From: Reichenbachiella carrageenanivorans
GTDB taxonomy: Bacteria > Bacteroidota > Bacteroidia > Cytophagales > Cyclobacteriaceae
Direction: 5' to 3'
Length of the DNA stretch: 64,000 nucleotides
Assembly: GCF_025639805.1 (NCBI RefSeq)
Contig: NZ_CP106735.1
Location: 2,761,501-2,825,500 of the forward strand
Shown: positions 9,358-17,741 of the stretch, piece by piece
Layout of the letters: each line of letters starts with the position of its first letter
Numbering within the stretch: position 1 is the first letter of the stretch
Position numbers and translations under genes: made by a program
Notes under the pieces: model-generated
Databases searched by the model: none
What the model saw: only the letters and a program-made list of their open reading frames with translations
Told to the model about the DNA's origin: nothing

Positions 9358-10685
9358 ATGCACCAGATATCATCGTGTTTTTAGGAAGGTTTCACCCCTT
9401 GGTCGTGCATTTGCCAATAGGCTTCTTGCTTTTGGCTTTTTTGATGTGGATTTATGACCATTGGAAGAAGACAGATACATTTAATCAAGCCATCGCTTTT
9501 AGCTTGCTCTTGGGGACGGTCGGTGCTGGTGCTGCTTGCGTGATCGGCTTTATGTTGTCTCTGAGTGGTGGATATGCGGATAGCGCCTTGGACTGGCACA
9601 TGTGGGCAGGGATTGCCACCACGATCTTGTCGACTTGGGCCTATTTGTCATTCACGCTATCCCTATCTGAAAATAGGGCAAAACATATTCGATGGGTTTC
9701 GCTTACGCTAATGGTCATGGTACTGTCTGCTACGGGGCATTTGGGAGGTAATCTCACGCACGGCAGCGACTACCTGACCGAATACGCTCCGATTATTGGC
9801 AGCAGAGCCAATCAGTTGCCACCACCCGTCACGATTCAGCAGGCCATGCTCTACGATCATATTGCCAAGCCGATCATTCAAGCCAAATGTATTTCATGTC
9901 ATAGCGATGAAAAGAAGAAAGGCGGGCTGTCGTTGGTCGATGGAGCTGCGATGAGAAAAGGCGGAGATGCTGGATCTATATTCGCTCAGCCTTTCGGTGA
10001 AAATGAATTGTTGCGGCGTATTCATTTGCCTGAGTCTAGCGACGATGTAATGCCACCTAAAGGCAAGACGCAATTGACTGAAAATGAACGAAAGTTGTTG
10101 GCCTTTTGGCTCAAACAAGAAGGAGGATTTGGAATGACAATGGATTCGGTTGGTAATGACAGTATCAACCATCTGGCTGCGGTTTATTTGGGATTGGAGA
10201 AGAATAGCCATGGAGAAAATAATATAGCCCAGTTGGACAGCGTACCGCAACATGTGATCGAAAACCTGCTGGCTGAGGGCGTAGTGATTCGTGAATTGGT
10301 GGCTGGTAGCAACTGCTACGACGTGCGGGTTCCGTCTTCACTCGGTCACGATAAAGGGGCTGAATTGCTGAAAAAACTGGAGCCATTAGCGCAAAACATC
10401 ATCTGGCTGCATTTATCCGGATTAGGTTTAAAGAATCAAGAATTGGCTCCCCTTGGAGCAATGAACAACCTAGTAAAACTTCGCTTGGATAATAATGATA
10501 TATCTGACGAGGGTATAAAACCCATCGCAAGCTTGAAACGGTTGGAAGTATTGAACCTTTATGGAAATGCACTTACTGACAATTGTTTGACTGATCTGTC
10601 TAGTATCGAAAACCTTAAAACCGTATATGTCTGGGAGACAGAAATAACGGAGAGTCAAGTGGGGAAAACTAAAATCATAAGGTAA
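9354..10685 (+). CDS. DUF2231 membrane protein fused to cytochrome c and leucine-rich repeats
   Basis: About 443 aa, using the ATG that overlaps the previous stop (ATGA). Four predicted membrane helices near the N-terminus (FHPLVVHLPIGFLLLAF is the first) form a DUF2231-like module. A periplasmic PSCyt1-type cytochrome c domain with a CISCH haem motif follows, with the PP-x-GKTQL pattern near its end. The C-terminal 150 residues hold LRR-like repeats (LVKLRLDNNDIS, LEVLNLYGNALT). The architecture is the usual membrane partner in planctomycete-like cytochrome/DUF1501 clusters. It would anchor the secreted operon products to the cytoplasmic membrane and could pass electrons (inference). Confidence 0.8.
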   Translation: MNAPDIIVFLGRFHPLVVHLPIGFLLLAFLMWIYDHWKKTDTFNQAIAFSLLLGTVGAGAACVIGFMLSLSGGYADSALDWHMWAGIATTILSTWAYLSFTLSLSENRAKHIRWVSLTLMVMVLSATGHLGGNLTHGSDYLTEYAPIIGSRANQLPPPVTIQQAMLYDHIAKPIIQAKCISCHSDEKKKGGLSLVDGAAMRKGGDAGSIFAQPFGENELLRRIHLPESSDDVMPPKGKTQLTENERKLLAFWLKQEGGFGMTMDSVGNDSINHLAAVYLGLEKNSHGENNIAQLDSVPQHVIENLLAEGVVIRELVAGSNCYDVRVPSSLGHDKGAELLKKLEPLAQNIIWLHLSGLGLKNQELAPLGAMNNLVKLRLDNNDISDEGIKPIASLKRLEVLNLYGNALTDNCLTDLSSIENLKTVYVWETEITESQVGKTKIIR

Positions 10686-10769
10686 TCGCACTCAATATGA
10701 AAGGAGTAATGCTTTATATTCCAACACAACACAGGCTAGATAATGGGGTATAAATAAGGGTTTCGTTTT

Positions 10770-12470
10770 TCATTCGTCTACACCATAAGCTTGTTTAAAG
10801 AATCCATCAAACAAACCTTGATGATCAAATACTTCGTTTTCTTTTGCGTAAGCTTGATAAGCATCAATGAGTTCCATTCTTTTTTCAGGGTTTGTTGCTG
10901 ATAAATCGTTTAACTCTGAAGGATCTTCAGCCAAATTGTACAATTGCCAATCACCATTACCGAAAGGAGCTACAAGGCGCAATATTTTCCAATCACCTTC
11001 GATGTAGGCTTTCATTTCAAACAATTCATAACCAATACCTTTATTGCGCTGTTTGTGCGTTTCGCCTCCATTCAATACGGTTTTGAAGGATTCGCCAATA
11101 GGTGTTTTTACAGGTGTTCCGTTTACTTCCTTTGGATACGCAATACCTGCATAATCAAGAAGCGTGGGCATGATATCTGACACATGAAGTAAGCTGGTGT
11201 TTAGGCCTTGTTTTGCGCTTTTACTCAAAGGCTTTACAATCAATGGTGATTTTATTCCGCCTTCCGAAGTAAAGCTTTTAAATAGTCTAAAATTAGCAGA
11301 AGATGCCTGTGCCCACCCTGCACCCATATCGATAAAGGAGTTGGGCAAGCCTCTATTTTCTAATTCGTTATTGAATGTAGATAAGTATTGGCCGTCTGCA
11401 TTTCCGGGATACGCTGTGGCAGGTGCACCATTTGCGCCATTGTCCGAGAAGAACAAAATGATGGTATTGTCATAGAGGTTATTTGCTTTTAAATAATCGG
11501 TTAATCGCCCTACGGATGCATCTATATAATCTACCATAGCGGCATACACTTCCATGTCACGGGTCTTTTCTTTTTTCGATTGTTCATCTAAAGTCGCCCA
11601 AGGTTGCACCATTACATTTTGACTTAGCTCTTCTTGTGCAACATCTTCCGAGATAATCCCTTTTTCTAATAAGCCTTTCACTCGTTCATTGCGAAGTTCA
11701 TCCCAACCTTGGTCATAACGTCCTTTGTATTTCGCAATATATTCTGCTGGCGCATGCAACGGGTCGTGTGGCGCGGTGAATGACAAATAGGCCAAAAATG
11801 GTTTTTCGTCTGTTTTGTTTTTATCGATGAAATGAATAATGGAATCCGTATAGTTTTTGGTAGAATAGAAATCTTCGGGAAGTGTAGCTACCGGCATGCC
11901 ATTGCGTCTATAGGTAACAGATGTTTCAGCGCCTAATGCGCGCATGTCGCTCCAATGGCTCGCTGCACCTTCGGCAAAGGAGAAAGTTTCCTGAAATCCT
12001 CTGGCAAAAGGACTTTGGTCATCCGTTTCACCCAAATGCCATTTACCTGACATATAGGTATTATAACCTCCTGTAGCTAAAACCTCAGGTAAGGTAGCTA
12101 CTTGTTTTGAAAGGTGACCTGCATAACCGGGTAAGTCTTTTATTGCTGGGTAAATGGTTTCACTCATAACTCCAAGCCCTGCCACATGGTTGTCGTTACC
12201 AGACATTAATGAAGAGCGTGTAGGAGAACAGGTCGGCAAAACATGAAAATTGGTGAATTGAATTCCCTCTTTAGCAAGCGCATTCAATACGGGGGTATTA
12301 ATTTCTCCGCCAAAAGCCCCCAAATCTGAATAGCCCAAATCATCTGCTACAATGACAATGAAATTTGGAAATTTGCTTACAGGGGTCTCTTTTTGTTCGC
12401 TGTTTGGGTTGTTATTGCATGCTACAAGAAACACGAATAGTATACTGAATATTTGAATTTTTGTCTTCAT
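10770..12470 (-). CDS. arylsulfatase lipoprotein (S1 family)
   Basis: A 566-aa lipoprotein (lipobox Cys18). The formylglycine site CSPTR starts at Cys81 and is followed by SSLMSGN; VADDLG at 41-46 supplies metal ligands, and SGKWHLGE and FFSDNGANG are further sulfatase signatures. It hydrolyses sulfate esters after the Cys is oxidised by a maturase encoded elsewhere. Its start lies 20 bp downstream of a cassette-like core site (GTTATGT on the minus strand, 12490-12496), as would be expected of a terminal cassette or of a gene the array was inserted in front of. No closing core site is seen after its stop. Substrate unknown; a sulfated algal polysaccharide is plausible. Confidence 0.88.
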   Translation of the reverse strand: MKTKIQIFSILFVFLVACNNNPNSEQKETPVSKFPNFIVIVADDLGYSDLGAFGGEINTPVLNALAKEGIQFTNFHVLPTCSPTRSSLMSGNDNHVAGLGVMSETIYPAIKDLPGYAGHLSKQVATLPEVLATGGYNTYMSGKWHLGETDDQSPFARGFQETFSFAEGAASHWSDMRALGAETSVTYRRNGMPVATLPEDFYSTKNYTDSIIHFIDKNKTDEKPFLAYLSFTAPHDPLHAPAEYIAKYKGRYDQGWDELRNERVKGLLEKGIISEDVAQEELSQNVMVQPWATLDEQSKKEKTRDMEVYAAMVDYIDASVGRLTDYLKANNLYDNTIILFFSDNGANGAPATAYPGNADGQYLSTFNNELENRGLPNSFIDMGAGWAQASSANFRLFKSFTSEGGIKSPLIVKPLSKSAKQGLNTSLLHVSDIMPTLLDYAGIAYPKEVNGTPVKTPIGESFKTVLNGGETHKQRNKGIGYELFEMKAYIEGDWKILRLVAPFGNGDWQLYNLAEDPSELNDLSATNPEKRMELIDAYQAYAKENEVFDHQGLFDGFFKQAYGVDE

Positions 12471-12489
12471 AATATCTTTTCAAAATGTC

Positions 12490-12708
12490 ACATAACCTGC
12501 GTATGCGTGTCGTTTGATAATACAGCCAAAGTAGTGAAAATCTACCGAATCTACTAGCGAATCGGTGAGAGCCACGTTCCGCCGATCTTCCGATGCGGCG
12601 AACTGACATCACCATAAGCAGAGAAGTCATTTCCGCCGGCAGATGCACGGGTTCGTTCCGCCGAGGCTGGCTAAATGCTCAGTTCGCACATGCACTATGA
12701 CGCCGTGT
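12490..12708 (-). other. integron attC site of array A, interrupted by a group II intron
   Basis: In cassette orientation (minus) this is the attC that follows the NlpC-like/lipoprotein cassette. Its first core, ATCTAAC (a match to RYYYAAC), is split by the intron: GT ends the left exon at 12708 and TAGAT resumes at 13904. The other core, GTTATGT, is at 12490-12496. The arms GGCGTCATAGTGCATGTGCG and TGCGTATGCGTGTCG are imperfectly complementary across the site. Length without the intron is about 225 bp. It aligns along its whole length with 24734-24969, by eye roughly 14 substitutions over about 200 bp plus one short indel. Confidence 0.75.
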
Positions 12709-13903
12709 GTGTGCCCAGTATGTTGCATGTGTTAACAAAGTTAACACGAAAGTTCCAGCGGGTGAAAGTCCCTTACGAGCGGGTTTGTACCCCGAATCGT
12801 TAGCAAGTCGCAAGGTCGGATACCATGAGGTATTGACTGAAGAAAGCGAGACTGCAAAACTCGGTTCCAACGAAGAGGAACTGGATACAGAGGCTGTATA
12901 GTTCGGATGAGGTAACACATCATACTGACGTCCAAAGGGTGGGTTTCCATCAAGTACTTGTACCGTAGATCCAGTGGAATTGGGGGAAGGAATATGCTCT
13001 TATCTGGGTAGGTCTCAGACTTCACGAGCTGGAGACAGAGAAGTCGGCAGAAGCCATAGTACCAATGGGCTGAGCCATCACCTTCGGGATTAGATGGAGG
13101 ACTCACGAAGTTGAGAAGGGCTGAACATCAACACGTGTCCAAATTCGGCTAGGAATTGATCGCTAGTTTGAGTTAAACTTCGAACCAGAGAGCTATGGCT
13201 TCCGCCCACAGAAGAATGCTCAACAGGCAGTTCGACGTTCCCTACAGCAATGGCTATCAAGACATCGTCGACATAGATCTGAAAGGATTCTTTGACGAAG
13301 TACAGCACTACAAACTCCTACAACTGATCTACGAGAAGGTCAAATACCGATTTGTAGCCAGTGAAAGCAGTTGGCAAACGCTTAAGTGTAAGCTCAAGCA
13401 TCAGACCAAGAAAACCTTGCCCTACAGTTTCGAAGAGCGACTCCAAAAACTCAAAGAAGTATACCGAGGATGGATTAACAACTTCCGTCAAGGAAGTATC
13501 TATGAAGCTCGATGAGTGGCTGAGGAATCGCCTCAGGTACTGTATATGGCACGATTGGAAGAAGCCCGAGCGCAAGCGCAAGAACCTGATTCGTTTAGGC
13601 GTACCACAGGGTATAGCTTATGCTTGGAGTCGCATTCGGATGGTTGGATGGACAGTAGCCCAAAGTCCTATACTGAGAACGACCATTACCATCCCTAGAC
13701 TTAAGAAAAGAGGCTATGAAAGTATGGTGGATTACTATTTCAAAGTGAAAGTCTGATTGGATGAACTGGGGCGGAGCGTAAAGAAAATGTCTGTTAGACA
13801 TTTTTAGCGAGGAGCCGGCCTGTAGGGTAGGGATTGAGAACCGTACGCTGGGTGGTGTGAGAGGCGCACTGGCGGTCATTTGACCGTCAGCCGTCTACTC
13901 GAT
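12709..13903 (+). mobile_element. group IIC intron (degenerate), inserted in an attC core site
   Basis: The left end GTGTGCCCAG and the internal string AGAAGTCGGCAGAAGCC match the well-known Oceanobacillus group IIC ribozyme pattern, and the right end has a short domain V-like region ending in CTACTCGAT. Joining the flanks restores GCCGTGT+TAGATGC, a normal cassette core (GTTAGAT), so the boundaries are set to within a base or two. The intron is on the plus strand while the cassettes are on the minus strand, the orientation known for group IIC-attC introns. Its encoded reverse transcriptase is broken, so it is immobile on its own and splicing would need a maturase in trans. Confidence 0.85.
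13195..13756 (+). pseudogene. remnant of group II intron reverse transcriptase/maturase
   Basis: Two pieces of an intron-encoded protein are visible. The first has the RT3-like block DIVDIDLKGFFDEV but runs straight into the maturase (X) domain (RLQKLKEVYRGWINNFRQGS), so RT4-RT7 including the YADD active site is deleted, as are the N-terminal RT blocks. A one-base frameshift near 13505 then moves the rest of domain X (LDEWLRNRLRYCIWHDWKKP ... GYESMVDYY) into another frame. No functional reverse transcriptase can be made from this copy. Confidence 0.85.
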
Positions 13904-13913
13904 TAGATGCTTT

Positions 13914-14444
13914 TTATTGTCCTCCTTCATCCAATGCATGTACATCTTCAGACCTAGAATAGTATATTGAGTCTGTGTTAACCCTTATATAATAATGATA
14001 GTAAGTCACAGTCATACTATCAATTATTGGATCCTTTGCAGAAATATAGCCTATAAAATTACCGGTTTCAGTATTGTAATCTATCTCAACTCTTCCAACT
14101 TGTTCACTTCTACCTATCAAACTTGTAATGCTCAAGGAGTCTACCATTTCGTTTGAGTCGCTGATTTTGAAAAACCATGTTCTTTTTTCATCTTCCATTA
14201 CGCATGAAACATCAAACACTCTATTGCCTTTTAGTTTGTTCCGTGTAAATATTAATTCACTTCCTTCACTCTGTTTTAGTTTTTCTGTGAATTCATCATA
14301 ATGTGCATACTCTTTGACCCACGAGGGATTGTTCACAGAGAATGTTGTTGGTATTGATTCGTATTTTATGTCTGAATTCTTGCTTTGACAGCCTAATAGT
14401 AGTACTAGATTAAGGACGGCCAGAACCTTTAAAATAGTGAGCAT
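13914..14444 (-). CDS. small lipoprotein, possible immunity partner of the upstream amidase
   Basis: About 176 aa from the ATG at 14444, which gives a clean lipoprotein signal (LAVLNLVLLLGC). A longer reading from 14603 would run inside the preceding gene and lacks a signal peptide. The start overlaps the end of the NlpC/P60-like gene by 35 bp, so the two are translationally coupled in one cassette. The stop lies 4 bp before the attC core ATCTAAC that the group II intron has split. No family is recognised. A lipoprotein encoded right after a putative peptidoglycan hydrolase suggests a periplasmic immunity protein; this is inference from position only. Confidence 0.65.
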   Translation of the reverse strand: MLTILKVLAVLNLVLLLGCQSKNSDIKYESIPTTFSVNNPSWVKEYAHYDEFTEKLKQSEGSELIFTRNKLKGNRVFDVSCVMEDEKRTWFFKISDSNEMVDSLSITSLIGRSEQVGRVEIDYNTETGNFIGYISAKDPIIDSMTVTYYHYYIRVNTDSIYYSRSEDVHALDEGGQ

Positions 14445-16401
14445 ATTCTCCTGTGTCTTCGTCCTTCCATAAGCCTCCATCGGAATCGATTGAGTATTTG
14501 GCATTTGAAACACTAACTCTTCCTCCTTCATACTCTTTAGTCTCTTCGTTATAAGCTGCTCCTGATTTTCCTGACTGAGCGAAGTAATATCTTTTCTTTC
14601 CATTTGTTTCTTTGATTTTGGTAATTATTACAACGTGACTCACGGATGACAAATCCTTTTGTTTACCTGATCCAGTAAAAACGTAATCACCAATTCTGAT
14701 GTCCTCTAGTTTTTCGCTGTATGTGCCATGCTCTTTGAGCACTTTTACCATTCGTTGGGTTCCAGACCCACCATGTTTGTTGATTCGCTCTAGAGAAAAA
14801 GTTTTGCAATATTTGTTTAACTCTTTTTGAGTGAGATAGCCATTTTTTTCTTTCTGTTTCTTGGCTGCTTCGGAATGGAATACCGCATCAATCTCTCTGA
14901 TGAAGTGAGAACAATCGACACCTTTACCTGAGTTCTTGTCAGCATCGTTCCAGCGATACTTACGAGTATCTTTTTTGTTATTGGCTGCATCGACGGCTAT
15001 ATCTGCTCTCTTTTCTCCTTCCTTTGCTTTGGATAGGTTTTCGTTTTGATGAACAGCGACAAACTTTTCAATTCGTGTCTTTTCGTCTTCGTATTTGTCA
15101 AAAGCCCAATCATACCATCTGTTGAGGGATTCTTGTAATGTGCATAGAATGTCATCATTAGCTCCTGATAGATGAGTATCAGTAAGAGAATCTAACAGCT
15201 TAACTGATAATTCATCAGGAACGCTTTCGGAGTTTAGAATGGTAATGACCAGGTTAGGGTTGTGTTCGATATACTCAACTAGAGTCTCAGCGAAAATATC
15301 AAGATTCTCATACTGCTCAATGAAGTTTTCTTGAATGTGTTGGTCGGTAGCAGGTTCATCCTTGATACACTGAATTCTCTCAGCTTCTGCTTTTTTCGTT
15401 TCTTCTGCCTTGGCGTTTGCTTCTTTCTTTTTGTTATCAGCCTCTACTTGCGCTTTCCTTTTGGCTTCAATGTTTGGAAAGTTATCAACCATTTTCTGTA
15501 CGTACTCACATGTCACGCCCTCTGCATGCATGGCTTTGAGTGTGCCACTATCTGGACCGCAAATGTTACCGTCATAGCTCTCCCAAAGAAGTACTTCTCT
15601 TTGGAATTTCTCTATAGCAGCAATGGTTTTCTTAATGGTATCTTGTTCTACATATGGCGTTGTAGCGTTGTTGACTACTTCACTTTCGTTGATAAGGTCT
15701 GTTTCGGTAAGTAATCCAAGGTTATGAAGAGCTTGTTGAATGATTAGGACATCTTCCTTTAGATTCGTAGCTGCTCCTGCACCAACACCTTCTGATATTT
15801 GAGTATTGTTAGGAGTTACTTGTTTGGTATGTGCATCGTTTCTAAGTGAAGCTTCGGAAGCAGTGACTTCCTTAACCTCTTCACCTCTGACCATTGCACT
15901 CCACTTGAGACCTATGAATTCTTTTTCAAGCGCATTGACAAATCCTCTAGTGCCAACGTCATTGTCTTCGCTACGCATTCTAGATTCGAAGTCTTGAAAG
16001 GCTAGCTTGAGTGTTGGCATTTTCTTGCCGTATTTGAAAAGCGTATCTTTCTTGAGTTTGCTGTAATACTTACTAGCGCCTGCTCTTTCTTCTGCTTGTT
16101 TAGAAGCTTCTTTTCTAGCAAGTTCTTCGTTCTGAATTTGTTCAGGGGTCTTTTCGTTGGCTTTTCGGATTTGTTCTTCTTTGGCTTTTCTCTCAGCAGT
16201 TGCTTGAGATAGACTGTCTCGTGTATGTCCAAACTCAGCTAAAAACTCATCAATTTGCTGTTCAATAGGAGGTTCGTTTTCGCTTCTTCGTTTTTCTGCT
16301 TCCGCTACTCTTTTTAGTACTGCTCTTTCTTCGTCGGTTAAGGAAGCTGCGGATCTGTAGCCAGATGATTCGTTTCTTCGTTCTTTATTTGCGTAGCACA
16401 T
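14410..16401 (-). CDS. putative NlpC/P60-like amidase effector with peptidoglycan-binding-like region
   Basis: A 663-aa protein with no signal peptide. The N-terminal 120 residues are highly charged. The middle (about 225-310) contains VLIIQQALHNLGLL...AAIEKFQ, the pattern of PG_binding_1-like domains. The next section is helical and charged. The C-terminal domain has VDCSHF (Cys497) and SHVVIITK (His589), a Cys-His pair typical of NlpC/P60 or CHAP cysteine amidases. Lack of a secretion signal plus a cell-wall domain suggests delivery by a contractile injection system (inference). It is the largest gene in cassette array A and is coupled to a small lipoprotein. Exact family uncertain. Confidence 0.65.
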   Translation of the reverse strand: MCYANKERRNESSGYRSAASLTDEERAVLKRVAEAEKRRSENEPPIEQQIDEFLAEFGHTRDSLSQATAERKAKEEQIRKANEKTPEQIQNEELARKEASKQAEERAGASKYYSKLKKDTLFKYGKKMPTLKLAFQDFESRMRSEDNDVGTRGFVNALEKEFIGLKWSAMVRGEEVKEVTASEASLRNDAHTKQVTPNNTQISEGVGAGAATNLKEDVLIIQQALHNLGLLTETDLINESEVVNNATTPYVEQDTIKKTIAAIEKFQREVLLWESYDGNICGPDSGTLKAMHAEGVTCEYVQKMVDNFPNIEAKRKAQVEADNKKKEANAKAEETKKAEAERIQCIKDEPATDQHIQENFIEQYENLDIFAETLVEYIEHNPNLVITILNSESVPDELSVKLLDSLTDTHLSGANDDILCTLQESLNRWYDWAFDKYEDEKTRIEKFVAVHQNENLSKAKEGEKRADIAVDAANNKKDTRKYRWNDADKNSGKGVDCSHFIREIDAVFHSEAAKKQKEKNGYLTQKELNKYCKTFSLERINKHGGSGTQRMVKVLKEHGTYSEKLEDIRIGDYVFTGSGKQKDLSSVSHVVIITKIKETNGKKRYYFAQSGKSGAAYNEETKEYEGGRVSVSNAKYSIDSDGGLWKDEDTGEYAHYFKGSGRP

Positions 16402-16519
16402 AGGTTAATAGCTGGTTAAAATATTGCTCAAATTTATCCGAAATAAATATCATTGAAGACAACCTTTAGCTTTCCTGTCTATAATTAATCAAAGAAATAA
16501 AGGTTTTACTTTTAATAGT

Positions 16520-16650
16520 AAAAGAAAGCAAGCCAGAACTACGCGCTAACCAAGTTACCCAGACTTATCGGGCGATTCAGGGCTTGCTTTCCATTGTTAA
16601 ATGTTCAGATAGATATTCAGGGATCCCGATCCGTCGAGATGCCCTAACAT
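16520..16650 (+). ncRNA. candidate bridge RNA of IS110 copy 1
   Basis: IS110 elements express a bridge RNA from the non-coding end upstream of the transposase. Here a strong 10-bp stem (AAAGCAAGCC 16525-16534 with GGCTTGCTTT 16581-16590) encloses a 46-nt loop, and a second smaller stem (AGGG 16619-16622, CCCT 16642-16645) encloses another loop. The first loop has GCGCTAACC (16543-16551), like attC junctions such as CGCTAACCT at 24734, and GGGCGAT (16570-16576), complementary to the element's right terminus ATCGCCC. Which loop binds donor and which binds target is not settled by eye. Confidence 0.55.
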
Positions 16651-16677
16651 CAAGGTTTTGAACTTAATATTGAAATT

Positions 16678-17697
16678 ATGGAAAATACCACCCCTAAACA
16701 AATCTTCTACCCACATATCGTGGGTATAGACATTAGCAAAATGAGTATTGATGTGGCTTTGATTAACAGCTCATCGATGAAGTGCAACAATGCCTTGTTT
16801 AGTAATGATAGCGAAGGCTTCCGGAAAATGAAAAGATGGCTTAAACAACATGGCAATGACTGTGGTGAGGACATCCTTTTCTGCATGGAACATACCGGTA
16901 TCTATACCAGAAACATTGTCAAGTATTTGCTCAAAAGAGGATGCAAAGTTTGGCTGGAATCCTCCCTGCACATCAAAAGAAGCATGGGACTAATCAGGGG
17001 TAAGTCAGACAAAATCGACGCTGAAAGAATTGCCAATTTTGCTTTTGATCATCAACGTGATGCCAAACTGGTCAAACTCTCACATCCTACCTTAAACCGC
17101 CTCAAAGATCTAATGAAAACCAGAATGAGGCTTCAAAAAAGTTTACACAGTCAGCAAATTGCTGTAGATGAGTTGACCAAAGTAGACCCAAAAGCAGGAC
17201 GTGAAATCGAAAGAATCAGTAGGTCAGCTATCAGTGGGTTAAAAAAATCTTTAGATAAAGTTGAAGCCAAAATGGACGAATTGATTCAGATAGATAAACA
17301 CTTAAAGGCCCTCTACGAATTGGTCACTTCGGTGAAAAGTGTAGGCAAGGTTTTGGCCGTGGATCTGATCGTTTATACAGAAGGATTTACTCGCATGTTG
17401 GACAACCGAAAGCTGGCTTGTTATTGCGGTGTAGCTCCTTTCGAATACAGTAGTGGAACCAGCATATTTGCCAGTCCAGGCACATCAAGTTTTGCCAACA
17501 AACAACTCAAATTTCATCTACACATGTGTGCGATGAATGCCATCAAATGTCACAAAGAACTTCGAGGATATTACCTTCGGAAAACCGAAGAAGGGAAAAG
17601 TAAAATGAGTGCACTCAATGCAGTGAGAAACAAACTACTCCATAGAGTAGTCGCCGTAGTAAAAAGAGGAACTCCTTATCAAGAGAAATTGGATTAA
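16678..17697 (+). CDS. IS110-family DEDD transposase, copy 1
   Basis: A 339-aa RNA-guided recombinase. The N-terminal RuvC-like DEDD set is D18 (GIDISK), E71 (CMEHTGIY), D111 and D114 (SDKIDAER). The C-terminal Transposase_20 domain has GVAPFEYSSGTSIF and the conserved serine region GTSSFANKQLK (Ser270/271) that provides the nucleophile. Length is slightly short but complete. It differs from copy 2 by two residues (R49 for Q and L215 for W). L215 of this copy lies just before the conserved C-terminal domain; whether both copies are active cannot be told by reading. Confidence 0.92.
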   Translation: MENTTPKQIFYPHIVGIDISKMSIDVALINSSSMKCNNALFSNDSEGFRKMKRWLKQHGNDCGEDILFCMEHTGIYTRNIVKYLLKRGCKVWLESSLHIKRSMGLIRGKSDKIDAERIANFAFDHQRDAKLVKLSHPTLNRLKDLMKTRMRLQKSLHSQQIAVDELTKVDPKAGREIERISRSAISGLKKSLDKVEAKMDELIQIDKHLKALYELVTSVKSVGKVLAVDLIVYTEGFTRMLDNRKLACYCGVAPFEYSSGTSIFASPGTSSFANKQLKFHLHMCAMNAIKCHKELRGYYLRKTEEGKSKMSALNAVRNKLLHRVVAVVKRGTPYQEKLD

Positions 17698-17741
17698 AAA
17701 AAGACCAATACGCTTGTTTTTACCATAGATATCGCCCAGCT

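Larger units (their letters stand above)
16464..17741 (+). mobile_element. IS110-family insertion sequence, copy 1, inserted in an attC site
   Basis: About 1.28 kb shared with copy 2 at 26464-27741. Differences read by eye are at 16735, 16823 and 17320. One transposase gene is preceded by about 210 bp of non-coding DNA and followed by only about 45 bp, the layout of the IS110 group. There are no terminal inverted repeats and no target duplication beyond a possible CT at each end. The left flank is AAC of a cassette core site and the right flank is the attC arm, so the element sits between AAC and the adjacent attC stem. Confidence 0.88.

Noticed and set aside
12707..12901. A 64-codon open frame at the start of the group II intron
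   Set aside because: It lies in ribozyme domain I with strongly conserved structural strings; no protein-like features.
14445..14603. Upstream extension of the small lipoprotein frame
   Set aside because: It lies inside the amidase-like gene in another frame and would hide the lipoprotein signal that starts at 14444.
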